Positions 27,621 to 37,601 of a stretch of 64,000 nucleotides of DNA are shown in pieces (position 1 is the first letter of the stretch; every line of letters begins with the position of its first letter). The translations under genes were made by a program, and so were the position numbers. A model generated the notes under the pieces. That model did not search any database, had not been told where the DNA came from, and worked only from the letters and a program-made list of their open reading frames with translations. Origin of the DNA: Pseudorhodoferax soli (lineage in GTDB: Bacteria; Pseudomonadota; Gammaproteobacteria; Burkholderiales; Burkholderiaceae_C); NCBI RefSeq assembly GCF_003337555.1, contig NZ_QPJK01000002.1:310001-374000 (forward strand), read 5' to 3'.

Positions 27621-28751
27621 ATGTCCTACCTTCCCACACAGGAACAGACCATGCTGCGCGACAGCGCGCGCGCCTTCCTCTCCGAACAGGCGCCCGTGGC
27701 GCAGCTGCGCAGCCTGCGCGCGCAGGCCACGGGCGACGGCTTCGACCGCGCGCTGTGGCAGCGCTTCGCCGGCCTGGGCTTCACCGGCATGCTGGTGCCC
27801 GAGGCGCAGGGCGGCCTGGGCCTGGGCCATGCCGACGCCGGCCTGCTCATGCAGGAGATCGGCCGGCACCTGAGTGTGCTGCCGTTCTCGGCTTCGGCGG
27901 TGGTGGCGGCCAGCGCGATCCGCGCCGCGGACAACGAGGCCCAGTGCGCAGCGCTGCTGCCGGCGATCGCCAGCGGCGAACGCATCGCGGCGCTGGCCGT
28001 GGACGAACGCGGCCGGCACGGTCCGCAGCAGCTCGCACTGGCTGCGCAGCGCGACGGCGCCGGCTGGGTGCTGAACGGCGGCAAGACCTTCGTCGAGTTC
28101 GGCCATGCGGCCGACCTGCTGGTCGTGGCGGCGCGCACGGGCAGCGCGCCGGGCGACATCGGGCTGTTCGTGCTGCCCCAAGACACGCCCGGCCTGCAGG
28201 CCGAGCGCGTGGCCATGGTGGACGCCCAGGCCTCGGCCCGGCTGGTGCTGAAGGACGTGCGCCTGGGCGCCGACGCCCTGCTCGGCGCGCCGGACGGAGG
28301 CGGGGCGGCGCTGCAGGCCGCGCTGGACGCAGGCCGTGCCGCGGCGGCGGCCGAACTGCTGGGCATCGCCGACGAGGTGTTCGCGCGCACGCTGGCCTAC
28401 CTCAAGGAACGCCGGCAGTTCGACCGGCTGATCGGCGAGTTCCAGGCGCTGCAGCACCGCGCGGCAGTGCTCATGGTGGACATCGAACTGGCGCGCGCCG
28501 CCGTCGGCCAGGCCCTGCAGGCGCTGGACACCGACCCGGCTCGCGCCAGCGCGGCCGTGTCGGTCGCCAAGTCGCGCGCTGGGCGCAGCGCCACGCTGGC
28601 GGTGCAGGAAGGCGTGCAGATGCACGGCGGCATGGGCATGACCGACGAGTTCGAGATGGGCTTCTTCATGAAGCGCGTGCGCGTGCTGCAGGAGCGCTAC
28701 GGCGATGCCGGCTTCCACGCCGACCGGCTGGCGGTGCTGGGCGGGTACTGA
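27621..28751 (+). CDS. Acyl-CoA dehydrogenase family protein (shorter partner)
   Basis: The 376-residue protein has the C-terminal motifs LKERRQFDRLIGEFQALQHR and QMHGGMGMTDEFEMG of acyl-CoA dehydrogenases, but its mid-domain lacks a clear YxEPGAGSD motif. This is as expected for the beta-like member of a heteromeric pair. The ATG at 27621 follows the partner gene by 5 bases. It ends 24 bases before the convergent tRNA gene. Confidence 0.92.
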   Translation: MSYLPTQEQTMLRDSARAFLSEQAPVAQLRSLRAQATGDGFDRALWQRFAGLGFTGMLVPEAQGGLGLGHADAGLLMQEIGRHLSVLPFSASAVVAASAIRAADNEAQCAALLPAIASGERIAALAVDERGRHGPQQLALAAQRDGAGWVLNGGKTFVEFGHAADLLVVAARTGSAPGDIGLFVLPQDTPGLQAERVAMVDAQASARLVLKDVRLGADALLGAPDGGGAALQAALDAGRAAAAAELLGIADEVFARTLAYLKERRQFDRLIGEFQALQHRAAVLMVDIELARAAVGQALQALDTDPARASAAVSVAKSRAGRSATLAVQEGVQMHGGMGMTDEFEMGFFMKRVRVLQERYGDAGFHADRLAVLGGY

Positions 28752-28775
28752 ACAGGGAGACGGCCGAGGGGGAGT

Positions 28776-28853
<78 letters not shown>

Positions 28854-28861
28854 GCGCCGCA

Positions 28862-28896
28862 CCGGTTGCAACCGGCGGCGGGCGGCGCCGATTGTA
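28862..28896 (-). promoter_or_regulatory. Possible tRNA promoter with perfect palindrome
   Basis: Read leftward, TACAAT (28896-28891) is a good -10 element about 38 bases before the tRNA 5' end, though no convincing -35 is seen. Between them lies the perfect 14-base palindrome CCGGTTGCAACCGG (28862-28875). Confidence 0.45.
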
Positions 28897-28901
28897 GGGG
28901 C

Positions 28902-29903
28902 CTACCGCGGCCGGCTCAGCGCGTTGCTGACCAGCTTGGACGTGATGTCCACGATCTGGATCATGCGGTCGTAGGGCATGCGCGTGGGGCCGATCACGCC
29001 CAGCGTGCCGACGATCTGGCCGTCGACCTCGTAGGGCGCGCTGACCACCGACAGCTCTTCGAACGGCACGACCTGGCTTTCGCCGCCGATGTAGATGCGC
29101 ACGCCCTCGGCGCGGGTGGACACGTCGAGCAGGCGCAGCAGCTGCGTCTTCTGCTCGAACAGGTCGAAGGCGCGGCGCAGGTGCCGCATGTCGCTGGAGA
29201 AATCGCTGACGGCCAGCAGGTTGCGCTCGCCCGAGATCACCACCTCTTCCTTGGCGTCGGAGGCTTCGGAACTCAGGTTGACGGCCGTCTGCATGAGCGT
29301 GGCGATCTCGCTGCGCAGGGTCTCGACCTCGCTGGCCAATTTGTCGCGCACCTGCTCGAAGGCCATGCCCACGTAGTTGGCGTTGAGGTAGTTGGCGGCC
29401 TCGACCAGCTGCGACTGGGTGTAGTCGGCCTCGGTGAACAGCACGCGGTTCTGCACGTCGCCATCGGGCGAGACGATGATGACCAGCACGCGCCGCTCGG
29501 ACAGCCGCAGGAACTCGATGTGGTGGAACACCGAAGCCCGGCGCGGCGCCAGCACCACGCCCACGAACTGCGACAGGCTGGACAGCAGGTTGGCCGCGTT
29601 GGCGATGACCTTCTGCGGCTGCTCGGCCGCCAGGCGCGGCGTGTGCAGCTGGTCGCGCTGCGCCGTGAGCATGGTGTCGACGAACAGGCGGTAGCCGCGG
29701 GCTGTGGGAATGCGCCCGGCCGAGGTGTGGGGACTGGCGATCAGCCCCAGTTCCTCGAGGTCGGACATCACGTTGCGGATGGTGGCGGGCGACAGATCCA
29801 GACCCGAGGCCTTGGACAATGTCCGAGAGCCCACGGGCTGGCCATCGGCGATGTAGCGCTCGACCAGCGCTTTCATCAACAACTTGGCTCTGTCATCCAG
29901 CAT
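28902..29903 (-). CDS. hrcA: Heat-inducible transcription repressor HrcA
   Basis: The 333-residue protein begins [21 protein letters not shown] and has the HrcA winged helix ([21 protein letters not shown], then [20 protein letters not shown]) followed by its GAF-like dimerisation domain. HrcA represses groE and dnaK operons by binding the CIRCE element. No CIRCE copy is visible in this window. I prefer the ATG at 29903; a GTG two codons upstream (29909) is possible. It diverges from nadK with only 28 bases between the two start codons. Confidence 0.96.
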   Translation of the reverse strand: MLDDRAKLLMKALVERYIADGQPVGSRTLSKASGLDLSPATIRNVMSDLEELGLIASPHTSAGRIPTARGYRLFVDTMLTAQRDQLHTPRLAAEQPQKVIANAANLLSSLSQFVGVVLAPRRASVFHHIEFLRLSERRVLVIIVSPDGDVQNRVLFTEADYTQSQLVEAANYLNANYVGMAFEQVRDKLASEVETLRSEIATLMQTAVNLSSEASDAKEEVVISGERNLLAVSDFSSDMRHLRRAFDLFEQKTQLLRLLDVSTRAEGVRIYIGGESQVVPFEELSVVSAPYEVDGQIVGTLGVIGPTRMPYDRMIQIVDITSKLVSNALSRPR

Positions 29904-29933
29904 TGGCACATTTTAGTGATGTAATTTGCCAAT
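29902..29933. promoter_or_regulatory. Inverted repeat ATTGGCA / TGCCAAT spanning both divergent start codons
   Basis: Seven-base perfect arms (29902-29908 and 29927-29933) flank an 18-base AT-rich spacer. The arms include the CCAATG start regions of both hrcA and nadK, so each gene begins at the edge of the repeat. Neither gene has a recognisable ribosome site. Confidence 0.5.
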
Positions 29934-30825
29934 GAAATCCACGTTCCGCCGGGTTGCGCTGTTCGGCAAGTACCAGCCTTCGGCCTTCGGCGGTTCTTCC
30001 TCGACGCCATCACCGGCCATGCGCGAAATCGCGCAGTTCCTGGTCAGCCAGGGCTGCGAGCTGGTGCTGGACCGGCAGACCCAGGCAAATGCCGGCCTGC
30101 ACGAGTTCGAGTCCCAGGACATCGAGGCCATCGGCGAGCAGTGCGACCTGGCCCTGGTGGTCGGCGGCGACGGCACCATGCTGGGCATCGGCCGGCAGCT
30201 GGCGCCCTACGGCGTGCCGCTGATCGGCATCAATCAGGGCCGGCTGGGGTTCATCACCGACATCCCGCTGGAGGGTTACCAGAGCACGCTGGCGCCCATG
30301 CTGGCCGGCGCCTACGAGGAAGACCACCGCAGCCTCATGCACGCGCGCGTGATGCGCGGGGGCGAGTGCGTGTTCGACGCACGCGCCATGAACGACGTGG
30401 TGATCAACCGCGGCCCGACCTCGGGCATGGTGGAGCTGCGCATCGAGATCGACGGGCATTTCATGTCCAACCAGCGCTGCGACGGGCTCATCGTCGCCAC
30501 GCCCACGGGATCGACGGCCTATGCGCTGTCGGCCGGCGGGCCGCTCATGCATCCCTCGATCCCGGGCTGGGTGCTGGTGCCGATCGCGCCGCACTCGCTG
30601 TCGAACAGGCCGCTGGTGCTGGCCGACCCGGCCGAGGTGGCCGTGGAGCTGGTGTCCGAACGCGACGCCAGCGCCAATTTCGACATGCAATCGCTGGCCT
30701 CGCTGCAACAGGGCGACCGCATCACCGTGCGGCGCTCGCAGCACCGCGTGCGCTTCCTGCACCCCAAGGGCTGGCACTATTTCGACACGTTGCGGGCCAA
30801 ACTGCACTGGAACGGAGGCGGCTGA
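29932..30825 (+). CDS. nadK: NAD kinase
   Basis: The 297-residue enzyme phosphorylates NAD to NADP. It has the GGDGT motif (78-82) with following [10 protein letters not shown], the catalytic-region NDVVINRG and [15 protein letters not shown], in the order and length normal for NadK. The ATG at 29932 was used; a TTG two codons earlier is possible. Diverges from hrcA and is followed two bases later by recN, the common order hrcA/nadK-recN in proteobacteria. Confidence 0.96.
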   Translation: MKSTFRRVALFGKYQPSAFGGSSSTPSPAMREIAQFLVSQGCELVLDRQTQANAGLHEFESQDIEAIGEQCDLALVVGGDGTMLGIGRQLAPYGVPLIGINQGRLGFITDIPLEGYQSTLAPMLAGAYEEDHRSLMHARVMRGGECVFDARAMNDVVINRGPTSGMVELRIEIDGHFMSNQRCDGLIVATPTGSTAYALSAGGPLMHPSIPGWVLVPIAPHSLSNRPLVLADPAEVAVELVSERDASANFDMQSLASLQQGDRITVRRSQHRVRFLHPKGWHYFDTLRAKLHWNGGG

Positions 30826-30827
30826 AG

Positions 30828-32474
30828 ATGCTCAGGCGCATGCAACTGCGCGATTTCGTGATCGTGCGCGAACTCGAACTCGACCTGTCCGGCGGCTTCA
30901 CGGTGCTGACCGGCGAGACCGGCGCCGGCAAGTCCATCCTCATCGACGCGCTGCAGCTGGCCCTGGGCAGCCGGGCGGACGCGGGCGTGGTGCGCGAAGG
31001 CGCCACGCGCAGCGAGGTCAGCGCCGAGTTCGACGCCACGCCGGCCGTGCAGGATTGGCTGCAGCAGGCCGGCTTCGACGAAGCGGAGCAGTTGCTGCTG
31101 CGCCGCATGGTCGACGCGCAGGGCAAAAGCCGCGCCTGGATCAACGGCAGCGCGGCCACCGCCACGCAGCTGCGCGAACTGGGCGAGCTGCTGCTGGACA
31201 TCCATGGCCAGCACGCCTGGCAGAGCCTGACCCGCCCCGCCAGCGTGCGCGGCCTGCTGGACGGCTACGCCGGGCTGGACCTGGCCCCGCTGGAACGCCT
31301 GTGGGCTGGCTGGCGCACGGCCGCCCGCGCGCTGGGCGATGCGCGCCAGGCACAGGATTCATTGCAGCGCGAGCGCGAGCGCCTGGCCTGGCAGATCGCC
31401 GAGGTCGACAAGCTCGCGCCCGGCGATGACGAATGGGAGCAGCTGAACGCCGACCACGGCCGCCTGTCCCATGCCCAGGCCCTGATCGACGCGCTGCAGA
31501 CCGCCATCGCCGCGCTCGACGATGACGACCAGGGCGCACTGCGCGGCCTCACGCGCGCCCACGCCGCGCTGGCCGAGCAGGAGCACGTGGCCCCCGAATA
31601 CGCCGAGATGGCCGAGGTGCTGGCCAACAGCCTTGCCCAGGCCGAGGACGCACTGCATTCGCTGCACGCCAGCCAGCGCCGTACCGAACTGGACCCCGAA
31701 CGCCTGGCGGCGCTGGACGAGCGGCTCGCCCAGTGGATGAGCCTGGCGCGCCGCTACAAGCGCCAACCGGCCGAACTGCCGGCGCTGTGGACCGGCTGGA
31801 AAGAGGAACTCGCCAAGCTCGACGCGGCAGCCGACCTGGCCGCGCTGGAGCGCAGCGAGCGCCAGGCCTTCGCAGCCTTCGAGGCCGAGGCCAGGCGCGT
31901 CGCCAAGGTCCGCGCGCAGGCTGCGCCCAAGCTGGCCAAGGCCATCACGGCCGCCATGCAGAGCCTGGGCATGCAGGGCGGCCGCTTCGCCGTGGCGCTG
32001 GAGCCGCTGGCCGAGCCCGCCGCCTTCGGTCTGGACGAGGTGCAGTTCCTCGTGGCCGGCCACGCGGGCAGCACGCCGCGCCCGGTGGGCAAGGTCGCTT
32101 CGGGCGGCGAGCTCTCGCGCATCGCGCTGGCCATCGCCGTGACCACCAGCGCGCTCGGCGGCGCGCCCACGCTGATCTTCGACGAGGTCGACTCCGGCGT
32201 GGGCGGCGCTGTGGCCGAAACCGTGGGCCGGCTCATGAAACAGCTGGGCACCGACCGCCAGGTGCTGGCCGTGACCCACCTGCCACAGGTGGCGGCCTGT
32301 GCCGACCACCACCTGGTGGTGGCCAAGCAGCGCGAAGGCGCGGCCACGGTCAGCCACGTCGGCGAGGTGCAGGGCGAGCAGCGCGTGGCCGAGATCGCCC
32401 GGATGCTGGGCGGCGAGCGGCTGTCGGGCACCACGCTGGCCCATGCACGCGAGATGCTGGGGACCGCCCCATGA
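30828..32474 (+). CDS. recN: DNA repair protein RecN
   Basis: The 548-residue SMC-like ATPase acts in double-strand-break repair. It has an N-terminal Walker A ([15 protein letters not shown]), a central coiled-coil region rich in Ala, Glu and Arg, then the ABC-type signature [13 protein letters not shown] and Walker [14 protein letters not shown]. Start ATG at 30828, two bases after nadK, and the end overlaps the rapZ start (ATGA). A LexA-type site was not obvious before it; transcription is probably with nadK. Confidence 0.96.
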   Translation: MLRRMQLRDFVIVRELELDLSGGFTVLTGETGAGKSILIDALQLALGSRADAGVVREGATRSEVSAEFDATPAVQDWLQQAGFDEAEQLLLRRMVDAQGKSRAWINGSAATATQLRELGELLLDIHGQHAWQSLTRPASVRGLLDGYAGLDLAPLERLWAGWRTAARALGDARQAQDSLQRERERLAWQIAEVDKLAPGDDEWEQLNADHGRLSHAQALIDALQTAIAALDDDDQGALRGLTRAHAALAEQEHVAPEYAEMAEVLANSLAQAEDALHSLHASQRRTELDPERLAALDERLAQWMSLARRYKRQPAELPALWTGWKEELAKLDAAADLAALERSERQAFAAFEAEARRVAKVRAQAAPKLAKAITAAMQSLGMQGGRFAVALEPLAEPAAFGLDEVQFLVAGHAGSTPRPVGKVASGGELSRIALAIAVTTSALGGAPTLIFDEVDSGVGGAVAETVGRLMKQLGTDRQVLAVTHLPQVAACADHHLVVAKQREGAATVSHVGEVQGEQRVAEIARMLGGERLSGTTLAHAREMLGTAP

Positions 32475-33403
32475 GCGATGTGACGACCAACCTGGACATC
32501 GTGCTCATCACCGGCATGTCCGGCTCGGGCAAGTCGGTGGCGCTGCACGCACTCGAAGACGCGGGCTACTACTGCGTGGACAACCTACCGCCCGAGCTGC
32601 TGCTGAACCTGGCCGAGCTCGAGCAAAAGCATGGCAGCCGCCGCGTGGCCATCGCGATGGACGTGCGCAGTGCCACCTCGCTCCCGCTGGTGCCGGCGCA
32701 ACTGGCCGCGCTGCGCAGCCAGGGCGTGACGGTCAAGTCGCTGTTCCTGGACGCAGGCACCGACACGCTGGTGCGGCGCTACTCCGAGACGCGGCGCCGC
32801 CATCCGCTGTCGCGGCGCGACCTGCTGGACCAGCAGAACGCGCTCTACGAGGCCATCGAGCTCGAGCGCGAACTGCTGTCCGACCTGCGCGAGCAGGCGC
32901 ATGTGATCGACACGAGCATCATCCGCGCCTCGCAGCTGCAGGGCTACGTCAAGTCGCTGATCGCGGCGCCCAACAGCCAGCTGACGCTGGTGTTCGAGTC
33001 CTTCGCGTTCAAGCGCGGCATTCCGCTCGATGCGGACTATGTGTTCGACGTGCGCATGCTGCCCAACCCGCACTACGACCCGGACCTGCGGCCCCTGACG
33101 GGCATGGACGCGCCGGTAGCCGATTTCCTGCGCCAGAGCGCCGAGGTCGGCCAGATGTTCACGCACGTCGAGCGCTTCCTCACGCACTGGCTGGAGCCGC
33201 TCGCGCGCGACCACCGCAGCTATGTGACGGTGGGCATCGGCTGCACGGGTGGGCAGCACCGCTCGGTCTTCCTGGTCGAGCAACTGGCCAAGAGCTTCAG
33301 CCGCAACTGGGTCACGCTGAAGCGCCACCGTGAGCTGGACGCCCACGCCAGCACCGTCATGGGGCCGGCGCCAGACCCGAAATGGGGCTCAACAGTTTTT
33401 TGA
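32471..33403 (+). CDS. rapZ: RNase adapter RapZ (P-loop nucleotide-binding protein)
   Basis: The 310-residue protein has Walker A GMSGSGKS (15-22), a central [19 protein letters not shown] segment and the C-terminal [11 protein letters not shown]-like motif ([17 protein letters not shown]). RapZ controls glucosamine-6-phosphate synthase through small RNAs in enterics and binds nucleotides. It starts by overlapping the recN stop. The last 47 bases overlap the end of mutY on the other strand, and the C-terminal tail after HRELDAH is longer than usual for the family. Confidence 0.95.
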   Translation: MSDVTTNLDIVLITGMSGSGKSVALHALEDAGYYCVDNLPPELLLNLAELEQKHGSRRVAIAMDVRSATSLPLVPAQLAALRSQGVTVKSLFLDAGTDTLVRRYSETRRRHPLSRRDLLDQQNALYEAIELERELLSDLREQAHVIDTSIIRASQLQGYVKSLIAAPNSQLTLVFESFAFKRGIPLDADYVFDVRMLPNPHYDPDLRPLTGMDAPVADFLRQSAEVGQMFTHVERFLTHWLEPLARDHRSYVTVGIGCTGGQHRSVFLVEQLAKSFSRNWVTLKRHRELDAHASTVMGPAPDPKWGSTVF

Positions 33404-34493
33404 CCGGGGCCGGCAGCCCAATGCCGGCCAGCGCTTCAGGCAGCAGCCACTGACCTTCGCGCGGCAGGTCGCTTGGCGACAGCTGCACGTAGACCGGGTG
33501 CAGCAGCAGGTCCTTGTGCGTCAACACATGCGTGAAGGGCGGCAACGGCTGGACCTGCGCACGGGCGCCGGCCGGCAGGGAGGCCAGCAGCGCATCCTCG
33601 TCCTCGAACACCGGCAGGCAGTGCAGGCCCGACCAGATGCCCGTTGGCGGACGCCGGGCGATGAAGATGCGGCCTTCGGCGTCCTCGGCCCACAGCAGCC
33701 ACCAGTCGGCGCGGCTGCGCTTGAGCTTGCGCGTCTTGACGGGATAGTCCTGCATGCGGCCTTCATGCCGGGCCACGCAGCGCGACTGCAGCGGACACAG
33801 CAGGCAAGAGGGACTGCGCGCCGTGCAGACCGTGGCGCCCAGGTCCATCACCCCCTGCGTGTAGCGCGGCATGGCCGTGTCCAGGTCGGTCTGCGGCAGC
33901 AGCTCTGTCGCCAGCGCCCAGAGCGTGCGCTCGTTGCGGGCCTCGGCCAGGTCTTCGCCATAGCCCAGCAGCCGTGTGAGCACCCGCTTGACGTTGCCAT
34001 CCAGGATGGCCACGCGCTCGGCGAAACAGAACGACGCCACCGCCGAAGCCGTGGAACGGCCGATGCCGGGCAGCGTCTGCAAAGCCTCGGCCGTTCGCGG
34101 GAACTGCCCGCCGTGCAAGGCCACCACCTGGCGTGCGCAAGCGTGCAGGTTGCGCGCGCGGCTGTAGTAACCCAGGCCCGCCCAGTGGGCGAAGACATCG
34201 TCCTCGCTGGCCGCCGCCAGGGCCTGCACGTCGGGAAAGCGTTCGAGGAAACGCGCGTAGTAGCCCAGCACGGCGGCGACCTGGGTCTGCTGCAGCATGA
34301 TTTCGGAGAGCCAGACCCGGTACGGGTCGCGCGTGTTCTGCCAGGGCAGCGCATGGCGGCCATGGGTGACCTGCCACTGCACGACCTGGCACGCGGCCCA
34401 GCCTGGTGCGCGGGGATCCGGTCCGCTCACTGGAGTACCTTCGGCTTCGCCTGCGGTGCGAGCTTGCTTGGGGCGGCCCGGCGCGGCGCTCAT
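33357..34493 (-). CDS. mutY: A/G-specific adenine DNA glycosylase MutY
   Basis: The 378-residue enzyme removes adenine opposite 8-oxoguanine. It has the catalytic-region [10 protein letters not shown], helix-hairpin-helix [13 protein letters not shown], the catalytic Asp in [10 protein letters not shown], and the iron-sulfur cluster cysteines in the C-x6-C-x2-C-x5-C pattern ([17 protein letters not shown]). A NUDIX-like C-terminal domain follows (from about residue 255). ATG at 34493 overlaps the stop of mutM as ATGA; a GTG at 34505 is possible. The N-terminal 28 residues are Ala/Pro-rich. Confidence 0.95.
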   Translation of the reverse strand: MSAAPGRPKQARTAGEAEGTPVSGPDPRAPGWAACQVVQWQVTHGRHALPWQNTRDPYRVWLSEIMLQQTQVAAVLGYYARFLERFPDVQALAAASEDDVFAHWAGLGYYSRARNLHACARQVVALHGGQFPRTAEALQTLPGIGRSTASAVASFCFAERVAILDGNVKRVLTRLLGYGEDLAEARNERTLWALATELLPQTDLDTAMPRYTQGVMDLGATVCTARSPSCLLCPLQSRCVARHEGRMQDYPVKTRKLKRSRADWWLLWAEDAEGRIFIARRPPTGIWSGLHCLPVFEDEDALLASLPAGARAQVQPLPPFTHVLTHKDLLLHPVYVQLSPSDLPREGQWLLPEALAGIGLPAPVKKLLSPISGLAPAP

Positions 34494-35305
34494 GCCTTCT
34501 GGCACTGCGGGCAGAAGAAGGTCGAGCGCTGACCCTGGCGCAGCGCGCGGATCGGCGTGCCGCAGACGCGGCAGGGCAGGCCTTCCCGGTCGTAGACCAT
34601 GGTTTCCAACTGAAAGTGCCCCTGCTCGCCGTAGGCGTTGGAGAAGTCGCGCAGGCTGCTTCCGCCGCGCTGAACCGCGCGCGCCAGCACCTCGCGCACG
34701 GCCGCGTGCAGCCTGCGCGCCCGCAACGGCCCGATGCGGCGGGCCCGCGTCGTGGGACGGATGCCGGCCAGGAAGAGCGCCTCGGACGCATAGATGTTGC
34801 CCACGCCGACCACGAGCTCGCCGGCCATCAGCACCTGCTTGATGGGCGCCGCGCGCAGGCGCAGGCCGGCATGGAACACGGCGGCGTCGAAGCCCTCGTC
34901 CAACGGCTCGACACCCAGGCGGCCCAGCAGTTTGACGGCTTCTGGGGCATCCTGGCTCTCGGCATGCACGACGGCGCCGAAGCGCCGCGGATCGTGCAGG
35001 CGCAACAGGCCGAGCGAGGTCTCCAGGTCGAAGTGGTCGTGCGGGCCTGCGGCCTGCATCTGCAGGTCGAAGCGCAGGCTGCCCGACATGCCCAGGTGCA
35101 GCAGCAGGAGGCCGCGGTCCAGGTCGAGCAGCAGGTACTTGCCACGCCGGCGCACGGCCTGCACGCGGCGGCCGACCAGCACCTCGGGCGCGACGCCCAG
35201 GCCCCAGCGCAGCGGCTTGCCCAGGCGCACGCCGGTCACGGTCGCGCCGGCAATGCGCTCGGCAAAACTGCGGCGCGTGACTTCAACTTCTGGCAGTTCC
35301 GGCAT
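34490..35305 (-). CDS. mutM: Formamidopyrimidine-DNA glycosylase MutM (Fpg)
   Basis: The 271-residue enzyme excises 8-oxoguanine and nicks the DNA. It has the family N-terminus MPELPEVE with the catalytic Pro2 and Glu3 and the late zinc finger with four cysteines (CRVCGT and FFCPQCQ). Its stop overlaps the mutY start, so both base-excision enzymes of the 8-oxoguanine system are translationally coupled here. It diverges from the TPR gene by 38 bases. Confidence 0.96.
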   Translation of the reverse strand: MPELPEVEVTRRSFAERIAGATVTGVRLGKPLRWGLGVAPEVLVGRRVQAVRRRGKYLLLDLDRGLLLLHLGMSGSLRFDLQMQAAGPHDHFDLETSLGLLRLHDPRRFGAVVHAESQDAPEAVKLLGRLGVEPLDEGFDAAVFHAGLRLRAAPIKQVLMAGELVVGVGNIYASEALFLAGIRPTTRARRIGPLRARRLHAAVREVLARAVQRGGSSLRDFSNAYGEQGHFQLETMVYDREGLPCRVCGTPIRALRQGQRSTFFCPQCQKA

Positions 35306-35343
35306 GGTCCATGGGGCTTGGCGGGCTGCATTATGATGGCCCG

Positions 35344-37110
35344 ATGATGCGACTCCTGCGACCGGCTGCCCGTGGTCTTGTCTCGCTGACATTGCTGCTG
35401 GGCCTGCTGCCGGCGCATGCGCAAGCACCTTCCGCCAGCAATGGCGAAGCGCCACCCACACCACCCTCCACCCCATCCGCGTTGACCGCGGAACTGTTCT
35501 ACGAGCTGCTGCTGGGCGAGATGAACGCCTCCAGCGGCGAACGGGCGACCGGCTACGCGCTGATCCTCGACGCGGCCATCAAGGCCAAGGACCCGCAGCT
35601 GTTCCAGCGTGCCGTCGAGCTGGCGCTGCAGTCGCGCTCGCCCGATGCCGCGCTGCGCGCTGCGCGCGCCTGGCGCGACACATTGCCGCAATCACGCGAG
35701 GCGAACCGGTTCCTGCTGCAGATCCTCGTCGCGGCCAACCGGGTGCTGGAGTCCGTGGAGCCGCTGCGCGGCGAGATCGCCGGCAGCCCGCCGATGGAAC
35801 GCAACGCGGCCATCCTGGCCGTGCCGCGCGTCTACGGCCGCGTGCCCGACAAGAAGCTCGCGCTGCAGGCCGTCGAGCAGTCGCTGCAGGGCTACCTGCA
35901 GGACCAGACCACGGGCGCATCGGCATGGGCCAGCCTGGGCCGCATGCGGCTCTTGGCAGGCGACGTGCCCGGTGCGCTGGAAGCCGCACGCCGCGGACAG
36001 GAGATCGAGCCGGGCGCGCAGGCCCCGGCCATCCTGGCTCTGGAGATGTTCGGCCGCAGCCAGCCGCAGGCCGAGGACATCATCAAGCGCCAGCTGCAGG
36101 CCAGCCCCTCGCCCGAGATGCAGCTGGCCTATGCCCGCGGGCTGCTCGACGAGATGCGCTACGCCGAGGCGCTGGCGCAGCTGGAGCAGCTGACCACGCG
36201 CCATCCCGAGTTTCCGGACGGCTGGCTCGTGCTGGGCTCGGTGCAGACGCAGGACAGCCGCCCTGAGCTGGCCGAGGCGTCGCTCAAGCGCTTTCTCACT
36301 CTCGCGCAGCCGCTGCCAGAGAGCGAGCAACGCAAGCGCGCCATGAACCAGGCCTACCTGGCGCTGGCGCAGACCGCCGAGAAGCGCAAGGACTTCGCCG
36401 CCGCTGAGGGCTGGTTGGGCCGCATCGACAACGCCGAGGAGATGCTGGCGGCGCAGAACCGCCGAGCCTCGCTGCTTGCGCGCCAGGGCAAGTTCGACGA
36501 GGCGCGCGCGCTGATCCGCGGCCTGCCCGAACGCAACGAGGCCGAGGCCCGCGCCAAGCTCAACGCCGAGGTGCAGCTGCTGCGCGATGGCAAGCGCTAC
36601 CAGGAGGCCTACGACCGCCTGCAGCAGGCGCTGAAGCGCGAGCCCAACGACACCGACCTGCTGTACGAGCAGGCCATGGTGGCCGAGAAGCTCTCGCGGC
36701 TGGACGAGATGGAGCGCCTGCTGCGCCGGCTGATCGAGCTGCGGCCGGACTACCACCACGCCTACAACGCGCTGGGCTACTCGCTGGCCGATCGCAATGT
36801 GCGGCTGGACGAGGCCAAGCGCCTGATCCAGAAGGCACTGGAGATCGTGCCCAACGACCCCTACATCGCCGACAGCCTGGGCTGGGTGGAGTTCCGCCTG
36901 GGCAACCGGGCCGAGGCCGAGAAGATCCTGTCGCAGGCCTTCCAGGCCAAGCCCGATGCCGAGATCGCCGCCCACCTGGGCGAGGTGCTGTGGGCCGGTG
37001 GCCAGCGCGAGCGCGCAGTCGCCATCTGGCGCGAAGGCCTGAGCCTGAACGCCGACAACGAATCCCTGCGGACCACGCTCAAGCGCCTGCGCGTGCCTGG
37101 GCTGCAATGA
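35344..37110 (+). CDS. Tetratricopeptide repeat protein, exported
   Basis: This 588-residue protein has a Sec signal peptide ([20 protein letters not shown], cleavage after AHAQA) and a long array of TPR-like helix pairs from about residue 90 to the end, for example [16 protein letters not shown] and [17 protein letters not shown]. It is a periplasmic or outer-membrane-associated scaffold. In Burkholderiales such a gene stands upstream of lolB and ispE, as here, where its stop overlaps the lolB start. A precise function is not known to me. Confidence 0.9.
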   Translation: MMRLLRPAARGLVSLTLLLGLLPAHAQAPSASNGEAPPTPPSTPSALTAELFYELLLGEMNASSGERATGYALILDAAIKAKDPQLFQRAVELALQSRSPDAALRAARAWRDTLPQSREANRFLLQILVAANRVLESVEPLRGEIAGSPPMERNAAILAVPRVYGRVPDKKLALQAVEQSLQGYLQDQTTGASAWASLGRMRLLAGDVPGALEAARRGQEIEPGAQAPAILALEMFGRSQPQAEDIIKRQLQASPSPEMQLAYARGLLDEMRYAEALAQLEQLTTRHPEFPDGWLVLGSVQTQDSRPELAEASLKRFLTLAQPLPESEQRKRAMNQAYLALAQTAEKRKDFAAAEGWLGRIDNAEEMLAAQNRRASLLARQGKFDEARALIRGLPERNEAEARAKLNAEVQLLRDGKRYQEAYDRLQQALKREPNDTDLLYEQAMVAEKLSRLDEMERLLRRLIELRPDYHHAYNALGYSLADRNVRLDEAKRLIQKALEIVPNDPYIADSLGWVEFRLGNRAEAEKILSQAFQAKPDAEIAAHLGEVLWAGGQRERAVAIWREGLSLNADNESLRTTLKRLRVPGLQ

Positions 37111-37601
37111 GTGCCAGGCTTGCGCGGCGCGTGCTGCTGCTGGCGGTCGCGCTGGGCCTGAGCGCCTGCGCCCTGCCGCCACGTGCGCCCGATGCGGCCG
37201 GCCAGCCCTACTGGAACGGCCGGCTGGGCCTGCAGGTCGATGGTGACAAGCCCCAGTCCTTCTCGGCCGGCTTCGAATTGCGCGGCGCGCCGCACGCCGG
37301 CGAGCTCTCGCTGTACTCACCGCTCGGTGCCACGCTGGCGCAGCTGCGGTGGGCACCCGGCATGGCAGAACTGCAGGCCGACGGCCAACGCCGCCAGTAC
37401 CCCTCGATCGAAGCGTTGACGCAGGAAGCCACGGGCACCGCCCTGCCGCTGCCCGCGCTGTTCGCCTGGCTCGACGGCAAGCCGGCCGAGGTGCCGGGCT
37501 GGCAGGCCGACCTCTCGCGCATCGCCGATGGCCGCCTCGTCGCGCGCCGCAGCGAACCGCTGCCCACCGCCGAACTGCGCATCGTGCTGCAGCAGCCGTG
37601 A
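37107..37601 (+). CDS. lolB: Outer-membrane lipoprotein insertion factor LolB
   Basis: The 164-residue lipoprotein has a signal peptide ending in the lipobox LSAC (Cys21) and LolB-like strands (YWNGRLGLQVDGD, FELRGAPHAGELSLYSPLG). LolB receives lipoproteins from LolA and inserts them in the outer membrane. It is shorter than enterobacterial LolB (about 190 mature residues) but placed as usual before ispE, with an ATGA overlap to the TPR gene and a GTGA overlap to ispE. Confidence 0.88.
   Translation: MSARLARRVLLLAVALGLSACALPPRAPDAAGQPYWNGRLGLQVDGDKPQSFSAGFELRGAPHAGELSLYSPLGATLAQLRWAPGMAELQADGQRRQYPSIEALTQEATGTALPLPALFAWLDGKPAEVPGWQADLSRIADGRLVARRSEPLPTAELRIVLQQP

Noticed and set aside
29909-29909. 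GTG as start of hrcA
   Set aside because: MLDDRAK at 29903 matches the usual HrcA N-terminus; the upstream codon adds only two residues.
28902-29931. CIRCE element (TTAGCACTC-N9-GAGTGCTAA) near hrcA
   Set aside because: No such sequence is seen; the repeat between hrcA and nadK is different.
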